Position numbers and translations under genes: made by a program
The notes under the pieces: model-generated
What the model was told of the DNA's origin: nothing
Databases searched by the model: none
What the model saw: only the letters and a program-made list of their open reading frames with translations
Shown: one piece after another, positions 1-6,737 of the stretch
How positions within the stretch are numbered: the first letter of the stretch is position 1
Layout: each line of letters opens with the position of its first letter
Origin: Bacteroidales bacterium
GTDB lineage: Bacteria; Bacteroidota; Bacteroidia; Bacteroidales; VadinHA17
Assembly (NCBI GenBank): GCA_012519515.1
Contig: JAAYQC010000048.1
Coordinates: 1-53,442 of the forward strand
Reading direction: 5' to 3'
Length of the DNA: 53,442 nt

Positions 1-131
1 ATCCATTAATATACTGATTCCCAAGGTTTTAATCAAATAAAAATCACTTATTTTATTGACATTCAGGTATTTATATGTTAATAACTTATTCTATTTCAAC
101 TCTTAATTCGCATATTTTAATAAAGATAACA

Positions 132-437
132 ATGGTAGTATCAGTAAATTCCACACCAAGCAAGGAAGTATTCCAATCTTTACTGGATGATACTGTAAAG
201 TATCTTAAAGCAGAAGCAACTAAAAGCCCAAAGACATACCTTTCATATTTGGGCAACAAACTGGAAGGTGTGGTTGCAGATGTAATGACTCAAACAGCAA
301 AAGGAACACCATTTGAAGATTCGATTGAACTTATATCTGGTCAAAGATTCCCTGATATAATTGCAAAGAAATATTATGGCGTTGAAGTTAAAACTTCGAA
401 ACAAAATCACTGGTTTAATCATAAAATCATGGTCTGA
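132..437 (+). pseudogene. Truncated restriction-endonuclease-like gene (PD-(D/E)xK core)
   Basis: The reading frame gives about 100 residues that end abruptly. The stretch FPDIIAKKYYGVEVKT has the D...ExK arrangement of PD-(D/E)xK nucleases, and the context GQRFPDI plus KQNHW resembles type II restriction enzymes in my recollection. The frame stops a few codons after KQNHW, before the C-terminal half such an enzyme would need. The break lies directly beside a copy of a terminator-like repeat at 442-472, so it looks like a recombination scar and not a simple point mutation. I take ATG 132 because residues from MVVSVN onward read as a normal N-terminus; an ATG at 75 is also in frame. No methyltransferase partner is visible in the window, although one could lie to the left. 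Function is inferred from the motif only and the product is probably inactive. Confidence 0.55.
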
Positions 438-753
438 TATGTCCCGTGTCGGCTGCCTGGGGGTTTTGATTGCAGACAAGAGGTTTGAAATATCGAACCA
501 TGAGTTAATAAGAGATATGGGAAAATTCTTAAACTTGGAGAAGTAATTCTGATAGGCTCCAATATGGCATAAGAATTGTTTTGTATTGATAAAAATGTGA
601 TATTTGTGTCTTTTCGTTCAAAATGCATTTTATTTGTTTGAAAATTCTTAATATCTTAGTAGGTGTTATTAACAATAATCTGCACAGGAGGAAACTAGTT
701 AAAGAACATCTCATCTCTTTTTACGTTATATTATTCTGATACTTTACATTATT
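438..753. other. Gene-free AT-rich stretch with recombination debris
   Basis: Nothing here reads as an intact gene. Positions 442-472 match the loop and right arm of the terminator-like hairpin found at 2064-2105. After it, 484-546 reads in one frame as the tail FEISNHELIRDMGKFLNLEK before a stop codon, which looks like the last residues of some lost gene. The rest, to the start of the small gene at 754, is AT-rich and shows no convincing promoter match. Confidence 0.5.
442..472 (+). repeat. Partial copy of the tRNA-proximal terminator repeat
   Basis: TCCCGTGTCGGCTGCC at 442-457 is identical to 2081-2096. The following bases, a G run, then TTTTGATTGC, align with TTTTTGTTTGC at 2101-2111 with few differences. 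The left arm of the hairpin is missing here. The copy sits exactly where the nuclease reading frame breaks, so it marks one edge of a roughly 1.6 kb segment whose other edge is the copy at 2081-2111. Confidence 0.6.
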
Positions 754-990
754 ATGAACAAAAAAAATATGTACCAAACGGATTTTTTGACAGCGAACTC
801 CTTTGTCATTGGGATGGGCAGTGTATTTAATCTGGCAGGTAACTATTTTGAATACAATTATTCTCGTACACCTGAAGAAGCTGATGAAATTGCAATAGCG
901 TCTGATTGGCAGATAATTGGTGAAGATATTAAGCAAGCCATTTCAGGATACGAGAAGGAAAACCACAAACAACTCGTTTTACCATTTTAA
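754..990 (+). CDS. Small protein of unknown function (78 aa)
   Basis: I do not recognise a named domain. The product is soluble-looking with no signal peptide or membrane segment: a short basic start (MNKKNMYQTDF), a glycine-containing middle (GMGSVFNLAGNYF) and an acidic, probably helical C-terminal half. Small proteins beginning this way occur as accessory genes in Bacteroidota, which I recall only generally. It ends three bases before the start of the DUF2335 gene at 994, so the two are almost certainly cotranscribed. The AT-rich setting beside tRNA-fMet fits acquired DNA. A toxin-antitoxin or phage-related role is possible but nothing in the sequence shows it. Confidence 0.6.
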   Translation: MNKKNMYQTDFLTANSFVIGMGSVFNLAGNYFEYNYSRTPEEADEIAIASDWQIIGEDIKQAISGYEKENHKQLVLPF

Positions 991-993
991 ATA

Positions 994-1527
994 ATGGCTC
1001 TTAGAAAGGATTTAAAACACACCAATGATCAGGGTATTGAATCCTCAATTCCTGATCAAGCTGTTCCCGACGAGTTAAAACCAATCCTTAGAAAACTTTC
1101 GCAGGAAGAACAGCGGAAGATTAAGTCAATTATTGTTTCTTCCTATCAATCTTATAGCGGCCCCATACCTGCTCCTGAAGCATTGGAGAAATACAATCAA
1201 ATTATACCTGATGGGGCGGATAGAATTATGAGGATGGCGGAGAATCAATCCAACCATAGAATTAAGATTGAGGAAACCGTGATAGCAGGACAGGTAAAAC
1301 AGTCAAGCCGAGGACAACTATTTGGATTAATTATAGCTTTTTTTACTTTAGGTGCAGCTGTTGTTCTGGCTATGTTTGGACATGAAGCTGTTGCATGTGT
1401 TCTGGGTGGAAGCACAGTAATTTCTCTTGCTACGGTTTTTGTTATAGGTAAAAGAGAACAACGATTGAAGCTTGAGGAAAAGAAACCCTCTTTCGGGAAT
1501 CCAAATCAGCCCCCCTCAAATAATTAG
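994..1527 (+). CDS. DUF2335 family membrane protein
   Basis: The 177-residue product has a hydrophilic N-terminal half with the stretch SYSGPIPAPEALEKYNQIIPDGADRI, split here as SYSGPIPAPEALEKY and IIPDGADRIMRMAE, which I recognise as the DUF2335 signature. Two membrane helices follow at about residues 108-128 and 132-152 with a short turn between them, then a basic, proline-rich cytoplasmic tail ending in NQPPSNN. DUF2335 proteins are short predicted membrane proteins found patchily in bacteria, often in mobile regions; their function is unknown. The gene follows the 78-residue gene with a 3-base gap. It is the last intact gene before the repeat-rich flank of tRNA-fMet. Confidence 0.75.
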   Translation: MALRKDLKHTNDQGIESSIPDQAVPDELKPILRKLSQEEQRKIKSIIVSSYQSYSGPIPAPEALEKYNQIIPDGADRIMRMAENQSNHRIKIEETVIAGQVKQSSRGQLFGLIIAFFTLGAAVVLAMFGHEAVACVLGGSTVISLATVFVIGKREQRLKLEEKKPSFGNPNQPPSNN

Positions 1528-1808
1528 GACTATTAACAGAACTGTTGGAGATTTTTGTTTCTGCATTTAGTTTGCAGGGGACATTTTACTTATGGTAATC
1601 TGCAATTCACCTTTTCCACCATAATCTTTAAAGAACTTCTTAATTTTTATACCTACCTTTAAGGTAAGTTTAATAACCTTCATTTCTTAGGCAATAATCC
1701 ATTCAATTCTTGGCATGAAACAGCATTACAACAACTCCAAACTAGTTGCGAATATTTGATATCAAACAGAGGCTATAATGAATGAAATCTAAAAAATGAA
1801 ACGTTATT

Positions 1809-1925
1809 ATGATAATAGATGAATCTTCTTATTGCTCATTTTGCAAGCCTGAATCTGGAAGGGAGATAATACTGGAGAATGAAATGTGTTACTGTGTATA
1901 CGATAAGTATCCTGTATCAACATAA
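1809..1925 (+). pseudogene. HIT-family protein remnant (N-terminal 38 residues)
   Basis: From ATG 1809 the frame runs 38 codons to TAA. It contains YCSFCKPESGREIILENE and CVYDKYPVS. This is the start of a HIT (histidine triad) protein of the kind that normally reads CxFC...ENE..YAIYDKYPVSPGH and goes on to the HxHxH nucleotide-binding site. Here the frame stops just where the PGHTLIIPKRH part should follow, so the domain's active half is gone. The surrounding DNA is AT-rich debris. The remnant may be part of the cargo of an old insertion at the tRNA. Confidence 0.55.
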
Positions 1926-2022
1926 TTAAATCCATAGAGATGAAGACATGTATTGTGAAACCGTTGATGTAGAACACCAATAACTTAACAACAATACGTT
2001 AAGAGAGTTATTTGTAGCGGAG

Positions 2023-2196
2023 GGATTATTTGCATGATCCTCAAGGGGGAGTGCTTAACAAGGAAAAATCCCTGTCAGCCTCCCGTGTCGGCTGCCGGGG
2101 TTTTTGTTTGCGTCAGTGGGGGAGGATTATTTACATGATCCTCGGGGGGAGTGCTTAACAAGGAAAAATCCCTGTCAGCCTCCTGCGTCGGCTGCC
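2023..2196. repeat. Two direct copies of a 73-74-base terminator-bearing repeat
   Basis: Copy A is 2023-2096 and copy B is 2124-2196. They differ at only a few positions; both contain TGATCCTC, GTGCTTAACAAGGAAAAATC and CCTGTCAGCC. Within each copy, AAAAATCCCTGTCAGCC can pair with the later GGCTGCC plus G/T run, making a terminator-like hairpin (2064-2105 and 2164-2206). The same AAGGAAAAA/CCCTGTC motif occurs in inverted form in the tRNA-fMet terminator at 2275-2292. The copies therefore look like duplicated versions of the tRNA's downstream region. Confidence 0.7.
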
Positions 2197-2255
2197 ATGC
2201 TTTTTTATTTCTTCACCGGACATTCAAACTGACGTTTGATGTCCGGCTCGAAATA

Positions 2256-2287
2256 AAAAAGCCTGCCGCTAACGCGACAGGGCTTTT
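2256..2287 (-). terminator. Rho-independent terminator of tRNA-fMet
   Basis: Read on the minus strand, directly after the tRNA, AAAAAGCCCTGTCGC pairs with GCGGCAGGCTTTTT around a short GTTA loop, with one bulged base, and runs into a T tract. It begins seven bases beyond the tRNA 3' end. Confidence 0.75.
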
Positions 2288-2293
2288 TCCTTG

Positions 2294-2365
<72 letters not shown>

Positions 2366-2376
2366 ATATGTGCGTG

Positions 2377-2407
2377 CAAAGATAATATTTCTCCGGGAAA
2401 TGGCAAA
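2377..2407 (-). promoter_or_regulatory. Consensus Bacteroidota promoter of tRNA-fMet
   Basis: On the minus strand TTTG (2404-2407) is followed, after exactly 19 bases from its TTG core, by TATCTTTG (2377-2384). That is the TTTG-N19-TAnnTTTG promoter used by the primary sigma factor of Bacteroidota. The mature tRNA 5' end lies 12 bases downstream of the -7 box. Confidence 0.8.
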
Positions 2408-2457
2408 TTAAAATGTAATAAGAATTATTTTTGCCTGTTAATCAAACAAAAAACAAC

Positions 2458-2841
2458 ATGCCGCGAGTATTTCAAGCACTGAATATAGAAAAGGAAGAGA
2501 AAGAACAGAAACGTGATTATCTCGACCGTCATATGCCTTACGTAATATGTGCCGATGAAGTAAAAAGAGGTGAAAAATTTGTTGTAAAGGTCAGAATCGG
2601 GAACGAATATCCCCACCCTGATGAGTACGACCATTCAATAATCCTCATACAGCTCTGGAACCGTGAGACACTTCTTGCCGAGGCCCGTTACACACCGGGC
2701 GTATACGGCAACCTGCCGGGCCATTTTGAAATTGATTTTCATATAGTAGCGCCTGACGTATCGATGAATCTGTGCGCGATGTCGGTCTGTTCAAAGCATG
2801 GTTTGTGGCAAAGTGAAGACAAAGCTGTCAAGGTTGTCTGA
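2458..2841 (+). CDS. Superoxide reductase-like (neelaredoxin/desulfoferrodoxin) protein
   Basis: The 127-residue product has the one-iron superoxide reductase centre: His25 (DRH), His53 and His59 (PHPDEYDH), Cys111 and His114 (CSKHG). These are the expected four His and one Cys ligands. Such enzymes reduce superoxide to peroxide without making oxygen and are typical of anaerobes. There is no N-terminal rubredoxin-like iron site, so it is neelaredoxin-like. The family's mobile-loop Glu-Lys before the first ligand is Asp23-Arg24 here, so the catalytic lysine is replaced. I chose ATG 2458 (MPRVFQAL) over an in-frame TTG at 2431. The gene stands alone between tRNA-fMet and the M23 peptidase. Assignment of the fold is confident; activity is less certain because of the Lys-to-Arg change. 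Confidence 0.85.
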   Translation: MPRVFQALNIEKEEKEQKRDYLDRHMPYVICADEVKRGEKFVVKVRIGNEYPHPDEYDHSIILIQLWNRETLLAEARYTPGVYGNLPGHFEIDFHIVAPDVSMNLCAMSVCSKHGLWQSEDKAVKVV

Positions 2842-2848
2842 GGTTTGT

Positions 2849-2856
2849 TATCTTTG
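2849..2856 (+). promoter_or_regulatory. Possible -7 box upstream of the M23 peptidase gene
   Basis: TATCTTTG matches TAnnTTTG exactly, 20 bases before the start codon. No TTG lies at the expected distance upstream, so only the -7 half is supported. Confidence 0.4.
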
Positions 2857-2876
2857 CAGGCAATCATTAAGTAAAT

Positions 2877-3737
2877 ATGGCTAAAAACGATAAGAAGAAA
2901 ACCAACTGGCGCGACAAGTTCAAATTTGCCGTGACCAATGATACAACCTTTGAAGAGCTATGGAGGATAAAGCTGACCAGGTACAATGCTTTCCTGCTTG
3001 TTTTCTTCGTGGTCTTCTTCATAATCATTGCAACTGCATCTCTTATTTCTTTCACGAACCTGAGGGAGTTGATTCCCGGATACCCCGATGTGACAATGCG
3101 CCGGGATATTCTACTTAATGCCATCAGGCTCGATTCGCTTGAAAGGGAACTTGCCCTCAGGGATCATTATTTTGAGAACCTGAATGCCATTATTGCCGGT
3201 GAAAGGCCGGCCAGTTCAATGGTTTTGCGCGATACCACCGCCAACTACAACAATATCTCTTTCCGAAGCTCACCTGAAGATTCGGCACTGAGAGTTCAGG
3301 TTGAAACGGAAAGCAGGTACAGCATATCCCAGAATCAGGTCACTGAATATGAAACAAGCCTTGCCAGTCTTCATTTCTTCCCTCCGGTAAGGGGCATCGT
3401 GTCTGGCAAATTTGATCAGGCAAAAAGGCATTTCGGCACCGACATAGTCACCCGGCCCAAGGCGCAGGTGGATGCAGCCCTTGCCGGCACTGTTATTTTT
3501 ACCGGCTGGACGAGGGAAACGGGATATGTTATTGAGATCCAGCACGCGAACAATATTGTATCGATATACAAGCATAATGCCTCACTGCTGAAGGAAACGG
3601 GTGATCTGGTCAGAACAGGTGAAGCAATAGCGGTTGTGGGCAACTCGGGCGAGATTTATACATCCGGACCCCATCTTCATTTTGAGATTTGGTACAAGGG
3701 GAGCCCGCTTGATCCGGAAAAATACGTTATCTTCTAA
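2877..3737 (+). CDS. Membrane-anchored M23 (LytM-type) peptidase
   Basis: The 286-residue protein has a cytoplasmic basic start, one membrane helix at about residues 38-60, a linker that is partly helical (about 85-150) and a C-terminal M23 domain. The zinc site is complete: His185 and Asp189 in HFGTD, and His266 and His268 in HLHFE. The family cuts peptide crossbridges of peptidoglycan in the periplasm. Intact ligands suggest an active enzyme and not a degenerate EnvC-like activator, although a divisome or envelope regulatory role cannot be excluded. The next gene, dxr, begins 13 bases downstream, so the two are likely cotranscribed. Confidence 0.85.
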   Translation: MAKNDKKKTNWRDKFKFAVTNDTTFEELWRIKLTRYNAFLLVFFVVFFIIIATASLISFTNLRELIPGYPDVTMRRDILLNAIRLDSLERELALRDHYFENLNAIIAGERPASSMVLRDTTANYNNISFRSSPEDSALRVQVETESRYSISQNQVTEYETSLASLHFFPPVRGIVSGKFDQAKRHFGTDIVTRPKAQVDAALAGTVIFTGWTRETGYVIEIQHANNIVSIYKHNASLLKETGDLVRTGEAIAVVGNSGEIYTSGPHLHFEIWYKGSPLDPEKYVIF

Positions 3738-3750
3738 TATCAGGGTTCCT

Positions 3751-4920
3751 ATGCCAAAGAAAATTGCCTTACTCGGATCGACGGGCTCGATTGGCACCCA
3801 GACCCTGGATGTCATATCCAGATATCCCGGTGAGTTTTCGGTTGAAGTTCTGACTGCAGGCTCCAATATAAAACTGCTGACCCAGCAGGCGATTACATGG
3901 CAGCCCAATGCAGTTGTCATTGGCGACCAGTCGCATTATCAGAGGCTAAGGGAAGCCCTGAGGGACTACCCGATCAAGGTTTATGCCGGAGATGAAGCTA
4001 TTGAACAGGTTGTAAGAGCTTCCAATATCGATCTGGTTGTTGCAGCCATGGTTGGCTATTCCGGGCTTAGACCTGCCATTTCGGCCATAAAGGCGGGCAA
4101 GAGGATTGCCCTTGCAAACAAGGAAACCCTTGTTATCGCGGGTGAAATAATAAAGAAGCTTGTCAAGGAATCGGGAAGCAGGATCATCCCGGTCGATTCT
4201 GAACACTCCGCCATATTTCAGTGCCTTGCAGGAGAAATGGGCAATCCTGTTGAAAGAATCACCCTTACCGCCTCGGGAGGCCCTTTCCTGAATCACACAA
4301 TGGAGATGCTTGAAAATGTGAAGCCCCAGGAAGCCCTTAAGCATCCAAACTGGCAAATGGGTAATAAGGTGACCATCGATTCGGCATCACTCATGAACAA
4401 GGGTCTTGAGGTAATAGAGGCACGATGGTTGTTTGATATTCCCCCTGAAAAAATTGAAGTGATAATCCATCCTCAGTCCATAATCCATTCGATGGTTCAC
4501 TTCGCCGACGGATCGGTGAAGGCCCAGATGGGGATGCCGGATATGCGGGTTCCTATATTGTATTCACTGAGTTATCCCGACAGGTTCACATCTGATCTTC
4601 CAAAACTAGATCTCAGCCGGTGCAGCACGCTGTCGTTCTTTTCTCCCGATCTTAACAGGTTCCGTAACCTTAGGCTGGCATACCATGCCCTGAATGAAGG
4701 CGGGAATATGCCCTGTATCCTGAATGCGGCTAATGAAGTGGCCGTCAATGCTTTCCTGGCCGGAAGGATAGGATTTCTGCAGATGTCGGATGTGGTGGAG
4801 CATACCATGGAGAAAACGGAATACCTGGCTTCACCCGGACTCGGATTTCTGGAGACCACCAATTCTATGGCCAGAAACGAAGCCCGGAATTATATTAACG
4901 AACTATGTAAACGATCATGA
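3751..4920 (+). CDS. dxr: 1-deoxy-D-xylulose 5-phosphate reductoisomerase
   Basis: Dxr (IspC) converts DXP to 2-C-methyl-D-erythritol 4-phosphate using NADPH, the committed step of the MEP isoprenoid pathway. At 389 residues it has normal family length. Visible motifs are the NADPH loop GSTGSIG at residues 9-15, ANKETLV, the metal/substrate segment PVDSEHSAIFQ, the flexible loop segment LTASGGPF, and HPNWQMGNKVTIDSASLMNK. I start it at ATG 3751 (MPKKIALLGS); the frame is open further upstream into the M23 gene, but the extra residues are not Dxr-like. Its stop codon overlaps the rseP start (ATGA), a sign of translational coupling. Confidence 0.97.
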   Translation: MPKKIALLGSTGSIGTQTLDVISRYPGEFSVEVLTAGSNIKLLTQQAITWQPNAVVIGDQSHYQRLREALRDYPIKVYAGDEAIEQVVRASNIDLVVAAMVGYSGLRPAISAIKAGKRIALANKETLVIAGEIIKKLVKESGSRIIPVDSEHSAIFQCLAGEMGNPVERITLTASGGPFLNHTMEMLENVKPQEALKHPNWQMGNKVTIDSASLMNKGLEVIEARWLFDIPPEKIEVIIHPQSIIHSMVHFADGSVKAQMGMPDMRVPILYSLSYPDRFTSDLPKLDLSRCSTLSFFSPDLNRFRNLRLAYHALNEGGNMPCILNAANEVAVNAFLAGRIGFLQMSDVVEHTMEKTEYLASPGLGFLETTNSMARNEARNYINELCKRS

Positions 4921-6248
4921 CCGTATTAATCAAGATACTTCAGTTTTTACTGAGTCTTTCAATAATTGTTATTGTCCACGAGTTCGGACATTTCCTGTTT
5001 GCCAAGCTCTTCAAAACAAGGGTTGAGAAGTTCTATCTCTTCTTCGATCCCTGGTTTTCGCTTTTTAAAAAGAAGATAGGAGAGACAGAATACGGAATAG
5101 GCTGGCTTCCACTGGGGGGTTACGTGAAGATATCCGGAATGATTGATGAGTCGATGGACAAGGAACAGATGAAACAGCCTCCCCAGCCGTGGGAGTTCCG
5201 GTCGAAGCCAGCCGGTCAGAGACTGCTGATCATGACGGCCGGCGTCATCTTTAATTTCATCTCAGCCCTTATAATTTACGTCGGGGTACTTTACGCGTGG
5301 GGAGAGACTTACCTTCCTACTGCAAACGTAAAGTATGGTATCGTTACCGACTCGGCCGGCTATTCAATCGGCCTCCGGAATGGAGACATGATCGTCTCGG
5401 TTGACAATGTCAAGATAGAGAATTTCAATGAGATAGCTGCAGACATAATACTCAACGACCGTGAGACCATACAGGTTGAGCGAAACGGTGAGATCATCAG
5501 CCTGCCCATACCGGTTGAGTTCATTGCCAGGATGCTTAAGGGAGAAGGACGTCTGGAGCCAAGAACTCCTTTCAGGCCCTATGTTGTTTCGGGATTCGCC
5601 AAGGAATCGCCTGCCAAGCTTGCAGGTGTGGTTGAAGGCGACGAATTCACAGGCATTGACGGCAATGATTTCCAGTGGTTTGATGAATTCCAGGCCTATC
5701 TTTCCCGGAACCGGGACAAGGAGGTAACGGTGAATGCAATAAGGGACGGGAACAGGGTCGATATTCCGGTTGTGCTTACCGAAAATGGCACACTGGGAGT
5801 CGGAAGCTCCCGTACCTATGCGCAAATCTTCGAGCTGAAAACGGTGAATTACGGGTTCCTTGCTTCAATACCTGCCGGGATTACCAAAGGCTTCAAGACT
5901 ATCGGCGACTATGTCAAGCAGTTCAGGGTTATATTCTCAAAGCACACGAAAGCATATGAGTCGCTTGGAGGATTCATTACCATCGGGAGCATCTTTCCCG
6001 GGGTATGGGATTGGCAGTCGTTCTGGAACCTGACAGCTCTTCTCTCAATTATACTCGCCGTTATGAACATACTTCCCATTCCGGCTCTTGACGGCGGACA
6101 TGTTATGTTCCTGCTTTACGAAGTGATTACCGGAAGGAAACCAAGTGACAAATTCCTGGAATATGCACAGATAACCGGGATGCTAATACTACTTGGCCTG
6201 TTAATCCTGGCCAACGGGAATGATATAATGAGACTTATAAGGAATTAA
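4917..6248 (+). CDS. rseP: RIP metalloprotease RseP (site-2 protease)
   Basis: This is a 443-residue intramembrane zinc protease. The first membrane helix carries HEFGH (His21, Glu22, His25), and a late helix carries LDGGH (residues 391-395) supplying the third ligand. Between them lie two PDZ-like regions, about residues 140-195 and 215-285, the second recognisable by SPAKLAGVVEGDEF. The family releases anti-sigma factors or remnant signal peptides within the inner membrane. The gene overlaps dxr by four bases; a dxr-rseP order is common in Bacteroidota. The substrate here is unknown because no anti-sigma gene is nearby. Confidence 0.95.
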   Translation: MTVLIKILQFLLSLSIIVIVHEFGHFLFAKLFKTRVEKFYLFFDPWFSLFKKKIGETEYGIGWLPLGGYVKISGMIDESMDKEQMKQPPQPWEFRSKPAGQRLLIMTAGVIFNFISALIIYVGVLYAWGETYLPTANVKYGIVTDSAGYSIGLRNGDMIVSVDNVKIENFNEIAADIILNDRETIQVERNGEIISLPIPVEFIARMLKGEGRLEPRTPFRPYVVSGFAKESPAKLAGVVEGDEFTGIDGNDFQWFDEFQAYLSRNRDKEVTVNAIRDGNRVDIPVVLTENGTLGVGSSRTYAQIFELKTVNYGFLASIPAGITKGFKTIGDYVKQFRVIFSKHTKAYESLGGFITIGSIFPGVWDWQSFWNLTALLSIILAVMNILPIPALDGGHVMFLLYEVITGRKPSDKFLEYAQITGMLILLGLLILANGNDIMRLIRN

Positions 6249-6289
6249 GATTTATTTTCGATTCCGGGTGTAAAGACACAGTATTTTTA

Positions 6290-6297
6290 TAACTTTG
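6290..6297 (+). promoter_or_regulatory. Possible -7 box of tatA
   Basis: TAACTTTG fits TAnnTTTG and lies 23 bases before the tatA start codon. The -33 position reads GTG and not TTG, so the match is partial. It would let tatA be expressed separately from dxr-rseP. Confidence 0.45.
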
Positions 6298-6320
6298 CAT
6301 AAATTAAAAAAATTAAAGAA

Positions 6321-6488
6321 ATGGGAAGGATAGGTTTAACTGAGATAATTCTTATTTTGCTTGTTGTTGTGCTTTTGTTCGGCGGCCGTAAGATTCCCGA
6401 ACTGATGAAAGGTATCGGTCAGGGCATGAAGGAATTTAAGAAAGCTTCAAAAGTTGATTCCGACAGCGAGAAAGAAGCTACGAAATAG
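6321..6488 (+). CDS. tatA: Sec-independent translocase subunit TatA
   Basis: This 55-residue protein has the TatA/E layout: a single N-terminal membrane helix (about residues 6-20), the FGGRKIPEL hinge, an amphipathic helix ([14 protein letters not shown]) and a short charged tail ([10 protein letters not shown]). TatA multimers form the pore of the twin-arginine pathway, which exports folded proteins across the inner membrane. No tatC is in the window. It is a small stand-alone gene with a candidate -7 box before it and a clear terminator after it. Confidence 0.93.
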   Translation: MGRIGLTEIILILLVVVLLFGGRKIPELMKGIGQGMKEFKKASKVDSDSEKEATK

Positions 6489-6518
6489 GATTTTTTTAAT
6501 CCTTACTAAGGTATATTA

Positions 6519-6542
6519 GGGCTGGAACACAGCCCTTTTTTT
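6519..6542 (+). terminator. Rho-independent terminator after tatA
   Basis: GGGCT (6519-6523) pairs with AGCCC (6531-6535) around a 7-base loop, followed directly by seven T residues. It is 30 bases past the tatA stop. Confidence 0.8.
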
Positions 6543-6737
6543 GTATATGGTCTTGCGAGACCTGTCACTGTGCTCTGAGCCAAAACCCACCCCCCGCTTA
6601 GGGCGGGGCAGGCTCTCCGGTGGAGGGGATCCTCCCGATACAACCTTCGCTAAAGCCTCATTATAAGAGACCTGCACGACTTGCACGACTTGCACGACTT
6701 GCATGACAGCGACCGCAGGGAGCAAGCCCTGTGCTTC
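6543..6737. repeat. Repeat-like intergenic stretch with a 9-base tandem repeat
   Basis: Between the tatA terminator and the mqnC stop codon there is no gene. The stretch holds a GC-rich inverted repeat near 6588-6608 (CCCCGC, TTAGG, GCGGGG-like arms) and a short tandem array at 6673-6707, where TGCACGACT occurs three times and then once with a change. GC-rich filler of this kind differs from the AT-rich spacers elsewhere in the window. Confidence 0.6.

Larger units (their letters stand above)
1528..2293. other. Gene-free flank of tRNA-fMet: HIT remnant, direct repeats, hairpins
   Basis: No intact gene is visible. The stretch holds a HIT-family gene remnant at 1809-1925, a 14-base duplicate of the tRNA 3' end at 2012-2025 (TTGTAGCGGAGGGA, also at 2291-2304), two tandem copies of a 73-74-base repeat (2023-2096 and 2124-2196) and a large imperfect hairpin at 2199-2262. 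In the hairpin, GCTTTTTTATTTC pairs with GAAATAAAAAAGC, and CCGGACATTCAAAC pairs with GTTTGATGTCCGG with one bulge. The tRNA's own terminator follows at 2256-2287. Confidence 0.6.

Noticed and set aside
1-1530. A complete defence island
   Set aside because: Only one truncated nuclease and an uncharacterised pair are present; nothing identifies a working system within the window.
2051-2275. Integron attC-like site (GCTTAAC and CGCTAAC cores)
   Set aside because: Only RYYYAAC-like halves are found; no matching GTTRRRY partner, cassette array or integrase is present.
3634-3750. N-terminal extension of dxr
   Set aside because: The frame is open upstream, but the residues lie in the M23 gene and are unlike Dxr; ATG 3751 fits the family start.
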